From Linyphia triangularis (taxonomy: Eukaryota; Arthropoda; Arachnida; Araneae; Linyphiidae): a stretch of 64,000 nucleotides of DNA. The DNA lies in contig OZ021731.1 in assembly GCA_963978545.1 (NCBI GenBank), positions 54,299,242 to 54,363,241 on the forward strand, given 5' to 3'. Positions 11,885 to 23,461 of the stretch are shown piece after piece (position 1 is the stretch's first letter; every line of letters starts with the position of its first letter). Below the pieces are notes generated by a model. The model saw nothing but the letters and a program-made list of their open reading frames with translations. It was not told the origin of the DNA and did no database searches. Both the position numbers and the translations under genes were made by a program.

Positions 11885-12681
11885 AAAAATATAAGCATTA
11901 AGAGATTTAGTTAACACAACACAAAAAATCTCACTACAGAAAGTTAAAATATATAATCCAAATTAAATAAGTGGCATGGATTATAAGATTTTTCGTAACT
12001 TTTATTTTTACCAGTAACTTATAATAATTATCTTGAGTAATAGAATTATGAAACTAGAAAATTTGCATTATGTTGATCTACAATTCAAATTACATTAATT
12101 GCTGTAATTATTGGAAGGAACTTGTCAATTCTTTAAACAAACACACCATGTTTAAATATCTTCCATTTACTTCTACACTATTTTTTTCAAGCACTACCTA
12201 TAAGGGTTTTTTCGCAACCAAATAATTTTCCAATTTATGTTCAGCCTCCACTTAATTTTTTCAGATGTTCTCCTGCATAAAAATTATCCAAATTTTTAAA
12301 GTATAATTCAAAACATCAAGGGTAGAAAATGTGTAGTGATACAATTATTAATAACTTATATCATGAATTTTGGTCAGAATTACCAGTAATTTACATCATG
12401 TTATGTACTCAACATAATCTCCCACACAAATCCCATTATTTCAACAATTATTGAAAGAACCTTAACAAAACAGCAATTGTAAAATAAAGACAAAACAAGG
12501 ACACTTTGCTCTCAATTCGTGGATTAAATTTATTGTTATTTATTATAAATTAGGGTAAAATGTCATTTATTCGATTTTTTGCTACCGTGACCTTCTCCCG
12601 TTCCTGTCAAGCGCTGTTCTAAGCCACCGCTTTTAACTATCTCTTCCATCTCAGCCTGTTTAGTCATTTATGTTGCTTGTG
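11885..12681. other. Intergenic, no gene seen
   Basis: AT-rich sequence without a supportable feature. Confidence 0.4.
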
Positions 12682-12869
12682 GCCCATCTGAGGACTGTAT
12701 GATTAGCGCTCTGGCCACGCATGCCAAAGCTGCCGGGTTCGAATCCTGGATTAGGCATGGATGTTCGTTGTGGTTCGGAATCCACGTAAAGCTGTAGGTC
12801 CCGGCCTGATTAGTTGTCATTGTGCAGAAAAATAGGTCGTTGAGCGTATAAACTAACCAACTAATCGTA
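12682..12869 (+). mobile_element. SINE-2 copy
   Basis: The head (GATTAGCGCTCTGGCC, B box GGGTTCGAATCC) and body (GTTCGTTGTGGTTCGGAATC, GTAGGTCCCGGCCTGATTAG) end in AACTAACCAA. A short GCTTGTG repeat flanks the copy (12675-12681 and 12870-12876). Confidence 0.85.
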
Positions 12870-13295
12870 GCTTGTGTTTGGCTGAGAGCAGCTGAAAGAA
12901 AAATATACTATTATATTATGTACATACTCATGATAGCGATTTCACAAATGTTATTAATTTAAACATTCAATAGTAAGTTTGCATAAAAGAAACAGCCTAT
13001 CATTGACTTCTCCAAGTCAAAAGTTCTTTTACAAAATCAAATCATGCAATTATTATTAACTTCTTTTGAAGAAAACAGATTTGTATGAGATTTAACTCTG
13101 TATTTAAAACAGATGTATCTCAGGTAATTCATTTAAAACTTTCTATTTCAAATTTTGTGCTGATTGAAAATACCAGCTTTTTCAAACTTAGTAGCTTTAA
13201 AATGATATTATACTCATATTTGTGAAGCTACATACAGGGCAGGGAGCCCACTAGGATAAAATACATTCATGCAATAGCTTGATTTTTAATCTTAA

Positions 13296-13554
13296 CCTGT
13301 TCAGGACCGGCGAAAGGAGAAAGAAGCGCTTCCCCAGGCCCGCGCGCTCAAAGAGACTACGCACGCACGGGACCGGGCATTTTTCCCGGTTAAGCATTTT
13401 GCCCCTTTAAATTCAAATAAAACGTTCCAATCTGAAATCACGTCTGTGTGATGATGGGCCGGCTGGCACGGAAACACTGATCACAAATACGATATCGCGG
13501 GCCGTGAGGGAAGAATCGTCTGATCACATATACGCGATCACGGTCCTGAACAGG
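13296..13554. mobile_element. piggyBac-type MITE with TTAA target sites
   Basis: The 259-bp element has a perfect 14-bp terminal inverted repeat, CCTGTTCAGGACCG, flanked on both sides by TTAA (13292-13295 and 13555-13558). TTAA duplication with a C-rich start is diagnostic of the piggyBac superfamily. No transposase is present. GC content is much higher than the flanks. Confidence 0.9.
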
Positions 13555-13824
13555 TTAATGTTCCTAATGAAAAGCCCGGAACTCCCGGAAAGCAAGTTGA
13601 CAAGAGAACCAAGTTCAAAGATGTTTCAGTAAAGCGGGATCAATGATCTGTATGCATTTAAAAAATAGCGTCCAAATAGCGTAGCTGAAAAGAACAGTTG
13701 TCAGAAAGACTAAAACTTTTTTTCTGAACGATTTGAAAAGCGTGTTTTGCAGCAAGTTACGCTGAGGGAAGGCAAGAAGAGGAGGGGGAAGAAAGACAAG
13801 AACAATCCACTAATTTTCACCCGC

Positions 13825-13839
13825 TTTTTTTTTTTTTTT

Positions 13840-13870
<31 letters not shown>
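13825..13870. repeat. Poly-T tract (46 bp)
   Basis: T homopolymer interrupted by a single C at 13852. The open frame crossing it (13747-13938) is an artefact of the homopolymer. Confidence 0.95.
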
Positions 13871-14084
13871 GGGACTTGATGTGTTGGTTCGGAAGGGGCT
13901 CGAATGGAAGAATAATGGAAAAGTTTCCACTGATTTAAGTAGGTTGGATTTTAATTTTACCAAATTGGTAATAAAATACCCTTTGGAAAACAAAGTGCAA
14001 CTCCACTAATGCTTTGAAAATATAAAACATATATTGATTCTGCAATATAATTTTGCTTACTTAAAATGAGTTTTGAAAATATTA

Positions 14085-14264
14085 GTTGGTTGTTTTCAGA
14101 TTATTTGGCGCCGTCAGCAACACGAGGGCTATAATGCGCCGAAACATTCGTCATTAGACAAGCCAACATATATTTACAAACACCCATGCCTAACTACGGG
14201 ACTCGAACCCGCAACCTCGTGGTCTAGAGGCTAGTACGCTAACCCCTATACCGTCTGGTCGGCA
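14085..14264 (-). mobile_element. SINE-1 copy
   Basis: Full-length reverse-strand copy: CCAACC-type tail at the left, body GGCGCCGTCAGCAACACGAG, and head ending at the GGTCGGC start. It is flanked by TTTGAAAA(T/A)-type direct repeats of about 12 bp (left about 14072-14084, right about 14266-14282). Confidence 0.9.
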
Positions 14265-14686
14265 ATTTGAAAAAAATATTAACTTTTTATTTAATTCAAT
14301 AAACGAAATGACTTGTAAGGAAAGTCAGGAACTTGAGACTATTTTATCAGCTTCACAGTTATTTCATTAGGTGCTTTAATAGCACCTCTAATTATTATGC
14401 TTTAGCATTATAGCATTTGAAACACATGCCAAATGAATCTAAATTTAAATTTAAAAAAAAATGACCTCTGTAAACAACTTTAAGTTAAAACCAACTAAGT
14501 TTTGCCATGACATATACAGAGAAATTCTCGTATTTTGGCGTTGATTATAGTAGTCACCCCCTGACGAAGTTACTATAATAGAGAAATATACCTTTTCCAG
14601 TTATTTTTCCATTTGTTATTTATTTCTCTGCTATAATTATATTTGAAACAATCATTCCTACAATACAAACATCAATAATTTTTTCA

Positions 14687-14855
14687 ACGGTATAGTGGTT
14701 AGCGTGCTAGCTTCTAGACCGCGAGGTTGCGGGTTCGAGTCCCGTGTTGGCATGGATGTTTGTAAATGTATGTTGGCTTGTCTAATGACGAATGTTTCTG
14801 CGCATTATAGCCCTCGTGTTGCTGACGGCGCCAGATAATCTGAATACAACCAACC
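14687..14855 (+). mobile_element. SINE-1 copy with perfect 13-bp TSD
   Basis: The head starts at CGGTATAGTGG (the first bases of the consensus are missing), followed by the complete body and CCAACCAA tail. The TSD AATAATTTTTTCA is perfect (14674-14686 and 14856-14868). Confidence 0.92.
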
Positions 14856-15086
14856 AATAATTTTTTCAGTATTGAGTAACTTCACCAGCAATGTCTTTCG
14901 ACACCTTACAAACATACCGATCTAGTTTTCGTTTACTCTAACAAAATTCCTTCCACTAAGTTTCTAGCTTCAAATGTTAAACAAGTAGCGAAACATCCCC
15001 TAAAATTATTATAAGCATACATCATAATGCATTTTGTGCAAAAATCAGTAATATTTTATTACATGAATTATTCTGTAACATTAGTT

Positions 15087-15284
15087 GGTTGGTTTGTACA
15101 CTCAACGCCCTATTTTTATGCACAGTGACAGGCTAATCAGACGGGGACCTACAGCTTAACGTGGATTCCGAATCACAACAAACATCCATGCCTTACCCAG
15201 GATTCGAACCCGGTATCTTTAGCATGCGAGGCCAGAGCGCTATCCCCACAGCACAGATGGACAAAAGTATCCTGCTTCGGCGGT
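15087..15284 (-). mobile_element. SINE-2 copy with perfect 14-bp TSD
   Basis: Reverse-strand SINE-2 (tail GGTTGGTTTG, body, head) is bounded by the perfect direct repeat CTGTAACATTAGTT at 15073-15086 and 15285-15298. The long, perfect TSD indicates recent LINE-mediated insertion. Confidence 0.92.
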
Positions 15285-15390
15285 CTGTAACATTAGTTCT
15301 TACTCTTTAGTAAGCAACTTCGAAACTGTTCTAGATGAATACAGGATAAAAACCTCCAAATTGAAAACCAAACTAATCCAAACTAACAAC

Positions 15391-15577
15391 GTAGACCTGG
15401 TGGCTGTGTGGTTAGCGCTCTGGCCTCGCATGCCAAAGCTGCCGGGTTCGAATCCTGGATTAGGCATGGATGTTCGTTGTGGTTCGGAATCCACATTAAG
15501 CTGTAGTCCCCGGCCTGATTACCCGTTATTATGCCCAAAAATAAGTCGTTAAGCGTATAAACAAAACCAAAAACCAG
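15391..15577 (+). mobile_element. SINE-2 copy with 9-bp TSD
   Basis: Complete SINE-2 with the head GTGTGGTTAGCGCTCTGGCC and tail ATAAACAAAACCAA. It is flanked by ACTAACAAC (15382-15390 and 15578-15586). It lies only about 100 bp from an inverted SINE-2 copy (15087-15284), forming an inverted pair. Confidence 0.9.
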
Positions 15578-16431
15578 ACTAACAACATTTAAATCATTTA
15601 TACAAGGACTATATATATTACTTTAAATATCTTTGGCTCTAATCTGCAGTACAAAAATCGTTATACATAGGAAATAAGTAATACGAAGGAGGGAAAGAAA
15701 AGCTAGTATTCGGAAGGAATCGTGGTTTGGGTTATGCACCTATACACACACTTACATTAAATATATCAAAACATTAGAAACAAAACTAGCCCTTAACTGC
15801 TATGGTTGGATAGTTTGATATTTTTGGCGGAAGTGTGTGGCGGACTATGTGGTCTCTACAGCGCCAAACAATTTAATGAACATCAGATTAAAATTTAAGA
15901 AACATAGTATCGGGAAAATAATTTTAAAGTCAAAGATGAAATATTTTAGGGGATGGAAGTATTCCACAAAAAATGACTCGCGGTCTGTCAGACCGCATAC
16001 AGCAGTTGAAGGCTAGAATATTAGTTAATGTTCGTTCAACACGATGCATACTGAACCAAATATACATTATGTCGTGCATAAATGTTGTCCTCATGTATAT
16101 ACGACATATCGTATAACTATGTAAAATACAATTGAATACAACATAAGGAAAAATATAAAAAAAAATTATTACTTACACGTCGATTTCCTTCCATGATGAA
16201 TATTTCCCGATCCTTTTCTTCAATGAAATAAAAACAATCGTTCGATGTTCACGTTTTCAATGAAATAAAAGAAAAATAATGACGCAAAAGATATCACTGG
16301 CCCTTGTGTTGCCTTTGCGCCATAAAACAACAACCAAACCAGAAGATATCACAAACGCAGCAATTTTGTCTGTATGCAAGGGCTACTAGAAAATCAAATG
16401 AAAAAAAGTTCGTTTTTTACGAATGTTCAAA

Positions 16432-16602
16432 CGGTATAGTGGTTAGCGTGCTAGCTTCTAGACCGCGAGGTTGCGGGTTCGAGTCCCGTGTTAGGCATGG
16501 GTGTTTGTAAATGTATGTTGGTTTGTAAAATGACGAAATGTTTCGGCGAATTATAGCCCCCGTGTTGCTGACGGCGCCAGATAATCTGAATACAACCAAC
16601 CA
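16432..16602 (+). mobile_element. SINE-1 copy with 13-bp TSD (one mismatch)
   Basis: The head starts at CGGTATAGTGG as in the 14.7-kb copy, followed by body and tail. The TSD is ACGAATGTTCAAA (16419-16431) versus ACGAAAGTTCAAA (16603-16615). The missing head start is shared with the 14.7-kb copy, which hints at a subfamily. Confidence 0.9.
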
Positions 16603-16744
16603 ACGAAAGTTCAAAACAATCATGCGCATGCGCAGAAGGCACGATACGATGACGTAACCGTTGCCACCAGTTATATTACTAAAGTGCTGGATGACCATCA
16701 ACGGACAAGAAGAGGTTGGCCTAGAAAAAATAAGCTGATGGTAT

Positions 16745-16852
16745 CCCAGTAACGAACCGCGAGTGTGCCATTGATGGCATTACGTGGCCATCACCCACCC
16801 AGTACTGCCGGCAACTAGCCGTGAAGCGGCCATCATCCGTGTTTTTACTGGG
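16745..16852. mobile_element. Short MITE with CCCAGTAA ends
   Basis: A 108-bp segment runs from CCCAGTAACGAACC to GTTTTTACTGGG. The inverted ends match over about 8-12 bp. The interior holds GGCCATCA-type short repeats like 11188-11460. A TSD is not clear. Confidence 0.55.
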
Positions 16853-16902
16853 TGGATATAGTGGATTAAACAAAAAGGTAGCTCTCTGATAATTGACGCT
16901 GC

Positions 16903-17820
16903 ATGCAATTACTCGTCAAAGCAGTATTGTTTTTAAGTAAACAAGAACTTACATTTAGATGCCAAAACGAGAGATATGTTGTTGTTTTTTTAATCAAAAC
17001 TATACAGAATGAATTGATTGTTCTTATTTTACAATGTTATGTTATAAATATCAGTATTTTGTTCAAATTAAAACGAAACTTCGGTTTGAGTATTAAAGAA
17101 TTTGCGTTTATTTTTTGAGGTGTACACACTTGAAATATCTCAAAAATAGGTCATATGTGTTTATAGTTTTTCTGCTTTAAGATAATCTCTAAATAGAATT
17201 TTTGCAAGGTAATGGTATCATCTGAAGGCTAGATAGTTATTTTATTAGTTTGGAAGCACTGCTTTGTTCTGAAAATAAATTTGAATATTTTAAACTCATT
17301 ATCAAAAAAATCGTGTATTTGGCATTTAAACAATAATAACTAAGTTTGATATAATCTTTTTGAAAAATGATTTGAGAATTTAAATCTGCATTAACTATTA
17401 AATGTTTTGAACCTCAATCAAATTGATTGGAAAAGAAAATGAATTTTGATACATTATTAAATGCATAAGTTTTTAGAAAAATTGCGATTTTTTCTACTTT
17501 CATAGTTAAAAAAATTCTATTAAAAAAATATATATTCTAGAAACTAGATGGAGGTTCAAAACACATTAATAATGATAATGCAAACAATTTCCAACCATAA
17601 TTTCCTTTCTTTACCCCATAAAACTCGAGCAATCGTTCAAAAATATACTAAATATGACTAGTTAAATGGCAATTAGTTAATTAAATTTAGAATAAAACTG
17701 AATTTTTTTTATGTAAACATCATTAATAATTATGTACTTTTAAGTGCAAAAAATCCGTTTTTTGAAATGATAATTTTAAAAAAAAGTTCAAGGGTGATTG
17801 TACTATTTTGGAAAGTGTGT
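16903..17820. other. AT-rich intergenic, no gene seen
   Basis: No repeat boundary or coding feature that I can support. The 71-codon frame at 16903-17118 has no supporting feature. Confidence 0.35.
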
Positions 17821-17834
17821 GTTTGGTTAGTGGT

Positions 17835-17912
17835 GGGGAGAAGGGGGGGGGGGGGAGAGAGAGAGTGGCATATATCGACTGCACTTACATTTCTGACAAC
17901 GGGCCGCCACTG
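17835..17912 (-). mobile_element. hAT-like terminus (fragment) with G-run
   Basis: Read on the minus strand the end is CAGTGGCGGCCCGTTGTC. The plus strand shows a 13-15 G run and a (GA)n tract just before it. Its partner end was not found. A similar end, CAGTGGCGGCCCGGGG, lies at 38452-38467 on the minus strand. Confidence 0.4.
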
Positions 17913-17920
17913 AGTGGAAG

Positions 17921-20080
17921 GCTATGAATAGTTTACTGAAGCATTTTTTTTTTTACAACATTTTTGATTCTAAGAAATGAATTTAAACGTGTTTAATATC
18001 TCATCTAAGCTAATCGTAAATAGCTTCGAAGTAGTAAACAGTTATTTGTGTAGACATACTGTTTCCCCTCCCCCCCCCCTCACCCCTTCTTTTTGTTAAG
18101 GTTATATAAACTGATTTGGATGAGACTTTTTGGTTTCTGATAAATAGGAGTTTTGTCATCCAAAAAAATCAATATAAAAATGGACAGAAAATTCATCAGT
18201 GTCCCATCACGCATCAACCTCATTCGAGAGGTCGAACCCTCATTTACAGTCTAGCATTTCACAGGATAGGAATGAATCGTTATAGTATTTTATGGGGAAA
18301 GTAAAATAGGTTGCATGCTTTTCTCTTTTAAACATAGGATTGCATGTGGCAAGAGTGGGGTAGCTCCGTTCCAGCTGAATGTTAGACCACTGCTAAATTA
18401 CAAAATTAACTCGGAATTCTTTTTTATTTCTTTATCTATCGATCCACGAACCCACTTGACTGCCTGGGGCGTGTGGTAGGTAAGACACGTAAAATGCCTT
18501 GCAATCAATCAGACACAGTACACCCACTCTTCAAACCCAGCTCCCTTTTTGCGTCTGGGAATTTCATTTCCTTGTTTTCTTTTATCCTCCACAACCTATA
18601 AATTTCAGTGTGATGACCTTTTTGGAATGTGAGGGGGAAAAAAGGGGAAATATCCCGCATATCCAACTATTTCCACCGGATTTCGTCCTGTTCGAGAAGA
18701 AGTCCAGGAGTAGCCTCTCAACACCCTGATCTCTTTTTAAGCATTTCATCAGATGTACAAATAAATACTGCTAGCATCAATTGCACTGCTCTCTGCTTTT
18801 TGAATTTCGAATGTTTCTGGCTGCTTATCGTTAAACTCTTTTCTGTTTATCCCACGTCATTTTTAGCATCAGGATTATAAATAATCCAAAACTTAACTAA
18901 TAAAAAACATCACTGCCGGCCAATCATTAAAATATATAAGTAGCCAATGAACAAGATTTGAGCGGACATATTTGCAAACATTAATTAAATAAAAAACGTT
19001 TGAAAATGGTTGGATTTTCAATAAGAACATTATTTCGCAAATTGCATTTGATGTTCGAACTTGGTACTTAAAAAAAAAAAGCAAAAACGATTTTTTTTAA
19101 ATTTGAACATGAAACTTTTTGTGAATTTTTTTTTTTTTTCATTAAATTATTAGCATAATTTTAAGTTGACATAAAAAAAGGGGGGGGGGAATAATGTTTG
19201 CTTTTTTACTAAACATTAAAAAAAAACTTTTTGGGTCAAAAATCGCATCCAAGTTGGAACCCAATTATCTTACTTTACCACATAAATACATACATAATAA
19301 TAATAACAAAACAAAACTGTAGAGAAACTATAAATGGGATAACTAGGCACACTGTAATTAACACCTGTTATGGAAAAAAAATCTGTCATTTAATCAACAG
19401 ATTTGGTATTCCACACCCACACATCACTCCTTTAGAATAACAAAATCGGTTATTGGTATGGAAACTTTCAAATGAAGGCATGGCGTCGTCATGCTGACCT
19501 CAACAAAAGTTGTTTTGTCTATTTATGAAATAGTTTGAAGAAAAGAATCACTGAAAGATCTACATGGCTATACTCTGCACAATGTTAAAAAACTTATATT
19601 TATCCTTTACCTTTACACTCTCTTTTCGAAACATGCAACAAATTTGTGGAGCATAGAAAAATTAATAATATAACTAAACAATCTACTTGCCTTTATAGTT
19701 GACTTCACCTACTTAGAAAACTTTCTGTTTAAAAATGATACCATGTAAATCAAAACTGCTAATGGATCTTGTTATTTGGTGCTTTCAATAAATAATAACC
19801 AATTTTTATTCTTATTAATTTCGTTATTGGCTTATTAAAGGAATGTTCCTTATAGGGGGAAAACTATTTAATTATAAGCGAATTGCAATTAATTGTTTAT
19901 GGATCAAGTTATTAACATATTTTCAAAAAAGTGTAACTAATTTGCATTCCTTAAATATTTTTGTTAGGTTATTATAGTAGAATGCCCTTCCTTACGTGAA
20001 GATCCTTTAATTATAAACTAATTTCAATCGTAAAATTATAATCAAACCAACAAAATTCCTCTCTAAATTAGACTTACAAT
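17921..20080. other. Intergenic, no gene seen
   Basis: AT-rich sequence with several short homopolymers (A, T and G runs near 19070-19190). Open frames here (for example 18499-18880, 19231-19440) carry no domain or repeat signal and are treated as chance. Confidence 0.35.
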
Positions 20081-20084
20081 TAAA

Positions 20085-20153
<69 letters not shown>
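20081..20153. repeat. (AAT)n microsatellite plus poly-A tract
   Basis: About nine AAT units, a few AAAT units, then a run of about 30 A. Confidence 0.95.
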
Positions 20154-20409
20154 GAAATATTTAAATTACATTAACAGATTATTCATGGAAATAGGTTGGT
20201 TTGATCTGAATGCTGACGAAAAAGTAATTTCCAAATTCAAGTTAAGTGTGAAAGATTTGGAATGTAAACCCAAGACTTTTTCGCCGTTTTTAGTCTTTAT
20301 AGATTTGAGCCTTCTCTGTTACCATGCTTCAGGGAGTTGTGTATCTTCTCAAATTTCAAATGCAGGTGTCCGGATATTCGCTGAGAAGGAAAAGTTTACT
20401 AAATAATTG

Positions 20410-20744
20410 TCTTTCTCTTTTTTTTTGCATTTCTCCACTTTTTTGGAACATCCTGATTTCAAAAAAGTGATCTAGAAAAAATGTCTGTCTGTGTGTATGT
20501 GTGTACGTGGTCAACATAATCCCGAACAAATTGACCTATGATGTTCAAATTTGGTTTGAGGGTTAGTAATGGCCCAAGGACCTACTATTAAGGTTTTAGT
20601 CAAATTGGCGCATGCGCATAGGGTAGCTGCCTTAGAAAAAAATCTTGTGTGGGGGGGAGGGGTTGGCTATGTATATGTCGATGGTGGGGAAATCTGTGGA
20701 GGTCTAATTACCCCCCCCCCCCCCCCGTCATCCAATCAATCTGA
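20410..20744. repeat. Dispersed repeat copy
   Basis: 20420-20530 matches 7440-7540 (TTGCATTTCTCCA, TTTTGGAACATCCT, AAAGTGRTCTAGAAAA). 20690-20744 matches, in reverse, the dispersed repeat at 390-545 (TCTGTGGAGG...TAATTA...GTCATCCAATCAA), with a 16-C run inserted. Confidence 0.5.
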
Positions 20745-20922
20745 CAAGGAGACCTTACAGTCTCGGAAATTCAGATCGGGATGAATTTCGGCAGATTGAT
20801 AGTATATCTTAAGGGTATCCACACTGTAAAGCAATAATGCGCACTAGCCAGGAGATTCCGAGAAAACAGGCTTTAAAGTATTATACGTAGCTTATATATT
20901 AGTAGAATTTTTTTTCTGCAAC

Positions 20923-20992
20923 TGCCCGGTGGCTAAGTGGTCAGCGTGCTGGGTTCCCGTACGGGCGATCCGTGTTCGATACCTCGGGAGGC
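20923..20992 (+). other. tRNA-like sequence in left arm
   Basis: The A-box-like TGGCTAAGTGGTCA and the B box GTGTTCGATACC are separated by a CCCGTACGGG stem. TGCC/GGCA ends could pair, and a long T-run follows from 20995 (a Pol III-type terminator). The acceptor stem is imperfect and I do not call an isotype. It is a tRNA-derived module, not a confident tRNA gene. Confidence 0.5.
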
Positions 20993-21206
20993 AATTTTTT
21001 TTTTTTTTTTTTCAATTTATAAAGTGACTGTTACAGCTAATTGAAATTTGAATTAAAGATAATACTTCATTTTTAAATACGTAATGTATTTTTAATAGAG
21101 AAGGTAGATATAAATTAAAATTCTAATTACCACGGCAACAAAATTAGGGTAGGACTTAATTTATCTATGGATTTTGACATATAGTTTTTATTTTTCAATT
21201 ATTTAT

Positions 21207-21410
21207 TTATATACATACACCAGAATGACACTTATCATAAAAACATGGAAAACAAAAACTGTTTTGACATCTTGCACAATTTATAAAGGAAGATTGTTTA
21301 CAGGAACAACCTTTTTGTAAAAGATTCGTTGGAAAACATACTTCATTAACATTCATGAAAATATATCTTTCGACAGAAAACTTGGAAGCATACCAGGCAT
21401 ACCGGATCAT
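21207..21410 (-). pseudogene. Possible piggyBac-transposase C-terminal Cys-rich fragment
   Basis: A 67-codon frame sits between the arms of the inverted-repeat element. Its last 35 residues hold eight Cys and one His, in the order C-x-C-x(7)-C-x(2)-C-x(4)-C-x(2)-C-x(4)-C-H-x(3)-C, ending with the frame. PiggyBac transposases end in a Cys-rich zinc-binding domain with a closing CF...H segment, and this resembles it (FCFPCFYDKCH). The catalytic DDD core is absent, so at most a 3' remnant of a transposase remains. The TTAA sites in both arms are consistent. It could be chance, so confidence is moderate. Confidence 0.4.
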
Positions 21411-21847
21411 TTTATTAAAAATTGATGATGGACTATTGATTGTATATTTATACAGTCTTCACGGGTATTTATTTCTCTATTATTTTCAACCAGATACGCG
21501 CAATTTTGCATACGCTTTAGTAGATTCTTTAATACCTGTCTATAAAAATAGACGTCGCAAAGTGCCGTTTGGGTTTTGAAATTTTCTGACTACCTGCTTG
21601 TGTACAATAGGACAACATTCTTACTCTTCCATATAGAAACTGGTTCTTCATGTTTTTTGGGAAAACATTTACTTCTTTACATCTTATAATATCTCAAAAT
21701 TTATAATCACTTGTTTGCGAAAATAGTAAATAGAGTTTTAATGTACCTTCATTAAAAATACATTATGTATTTAAAAATAAAGTATTATCTTTAATTCAAA
21801 TTTCAATTAGCTGTAACAGTCACTTTATAAATTGGAAAAAAAAATAT

Positions 21848-21918
21848 TACCTCATGAGGTATCGAACCCGGATCGCCCGTACGGGAACCCAGCACGCTGA
21901 CCACTTAGCCACCGGGCA
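21848..21918 (-). other. tRNA-like sequence in right arm
   Basis: This is the reverse-complement partner of the module at 20923-20992, again with B box (GGGTTCGATACC) and A box. Its B box is closer to the canonical form than the left copy (GGG versus GTG). The two face each other across the element. Confidence 0.5.
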
Positions 21919-22029
21919 GTTGCAGAGCAAAAATCTATACTAGTATATAAGCTGCGCCTAATACTTTAGAGCCTGTTTTCTCGAAATCTTCTGGCTAGTG
22001 CGCTTTATTGCTTTACTGTCCGTGTGCGG

Positions 22030-23461
22030 CAGGGGCGAATTTAGAGGTCAATCAAGGGGGGTGCGATTATGACCATGAGTGTTTACAGTGGCGGTGATAG
22101 TTTGTCAACTTGGGGGACAGGGGAGAGAGGTATCATCAAGGGTTCAATGAAAGATAAAAATTAGAGGATTTAACTACCCTCTTTTGTGCTTTATATAAAA
22201 AATTACCAAAAATTGTATAAAATACCAAATATGAGTAAGTGGGATAAATCACTACTTCTAATCATTCGGTCAAAAATGAAATATTCAAACATATTTAGAA
22301 AAAAAAAGCAAATGTCTAAACTAAAACAAAATGTTAATGATATTACATTTTGTAAAATAAATAGTAACACTAAAAATATCTTATCATGGTTATATATTAC
22401 TGTCAATTATCTTGCACTGCGATACCAATCGAAGAAACAAACAATCTAGGTGTAGACATCGCACGTACACTCCAACTCAAACAAGAAAGACCATTCCATC
22501 ACTTCCATCCCAGAGTCTAGGCATTTTAGTAATTTTCAACGCACATGTGAATGGTGCAATGTCACGTGCAAGGGAGGTGATAGTATGACCCCTCAAGTTT
22601 TATTGCTTTGTCTGTGTCCTTAGTTTCAAGGTCACCCAAAGAAGGGGTCATTTCCCCCCCCCCCCCTTCCCTGGGCTGTTTTAAGATCTTAAGGAAAGAA
22701 TGAAGAGAAACTTCTTGGTCCTAATTTAGTGATAGCGTCTTTATCGGAACTATAAGTTCTTACAATATTCTGTAGAATTGCAATAATGCTATATACCGAT
22801 TTGATCAAAGAAATTTTCTTAATTATGAATTAGGCATTTTATTTTCCAATTATAATCACAGGTTTTTTCAAAAGTTATTTTAGTGCATAATTTTTTGTAC
22901 ATAGAATGAAGTTTAGGGAGTGCGATGGCACCCCGATATTAAACCTTTATAATTAATTGACCTCTGATCAAGAAGTAAACCTACAGAATGCTAATTGCAA
23001 TCAAAAACTTATCAGTCTTTGGTCCCATCTCATACTCTATACTCCCAAATGAGAAAATCGTGCTGAAATTGAGAAATTTTTTAATAGTATTGTGAGAAAT
23101 TTTTTAATTTGAGAATCACACCAGGAGTAAAGATTCGTTGACCGGTACATTGCAGATCATTACAATCCCGATCTACTCGTCAAGTCTCAAGCCCATTCCG
23201 TCAACGGGTAATGAAATAAGGAGCTCGGTTAGGTGGCTTAAAAATCTGTATTAATGAGGCATGAAAAATATCAGGAAAAGCTTAGTTTTGTTTGCTGATT
23301 TTCATCGACATTGATATTAAGTAAAAAATGTATCTTCCAAATATTAATGAAATTTAATTTTTTTTTTACTTTGAACTCGGTGGAAACTGCCATTTAAAAT
23401 GAATTTAGACGAGATACTTCATGGGGGGTGCGGTCGCCCCCCCCCCCTAAATCCGCGCCTG
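22030..23461. mobile_element. hAT-type non-autonomous element with perfect 8-bp TSD
   Basis: The 1,432-bp element begins CAGGGGCGAATTTAGA and ends with the inverse CAGGCGCGGATTTAGG (14 of 16 matching). The TSD GTGTGCGG is perfect (22022-22029 and 23462-23469). 8-bp TSD and CA-G-rich ends are hAT hallmarks. The longest frame inside (22186-22449, 87 codons) shows no hAT dimerisation or catalytic motif, so it is non-autonomous. A related left end occurs inverted at 32041-32222. Confidence 0.9.

Noticed and set aside
13747..13938. Open frame across the poly-T tract
   Set aside because: Created by the homopolymer (a run of Phe codons).
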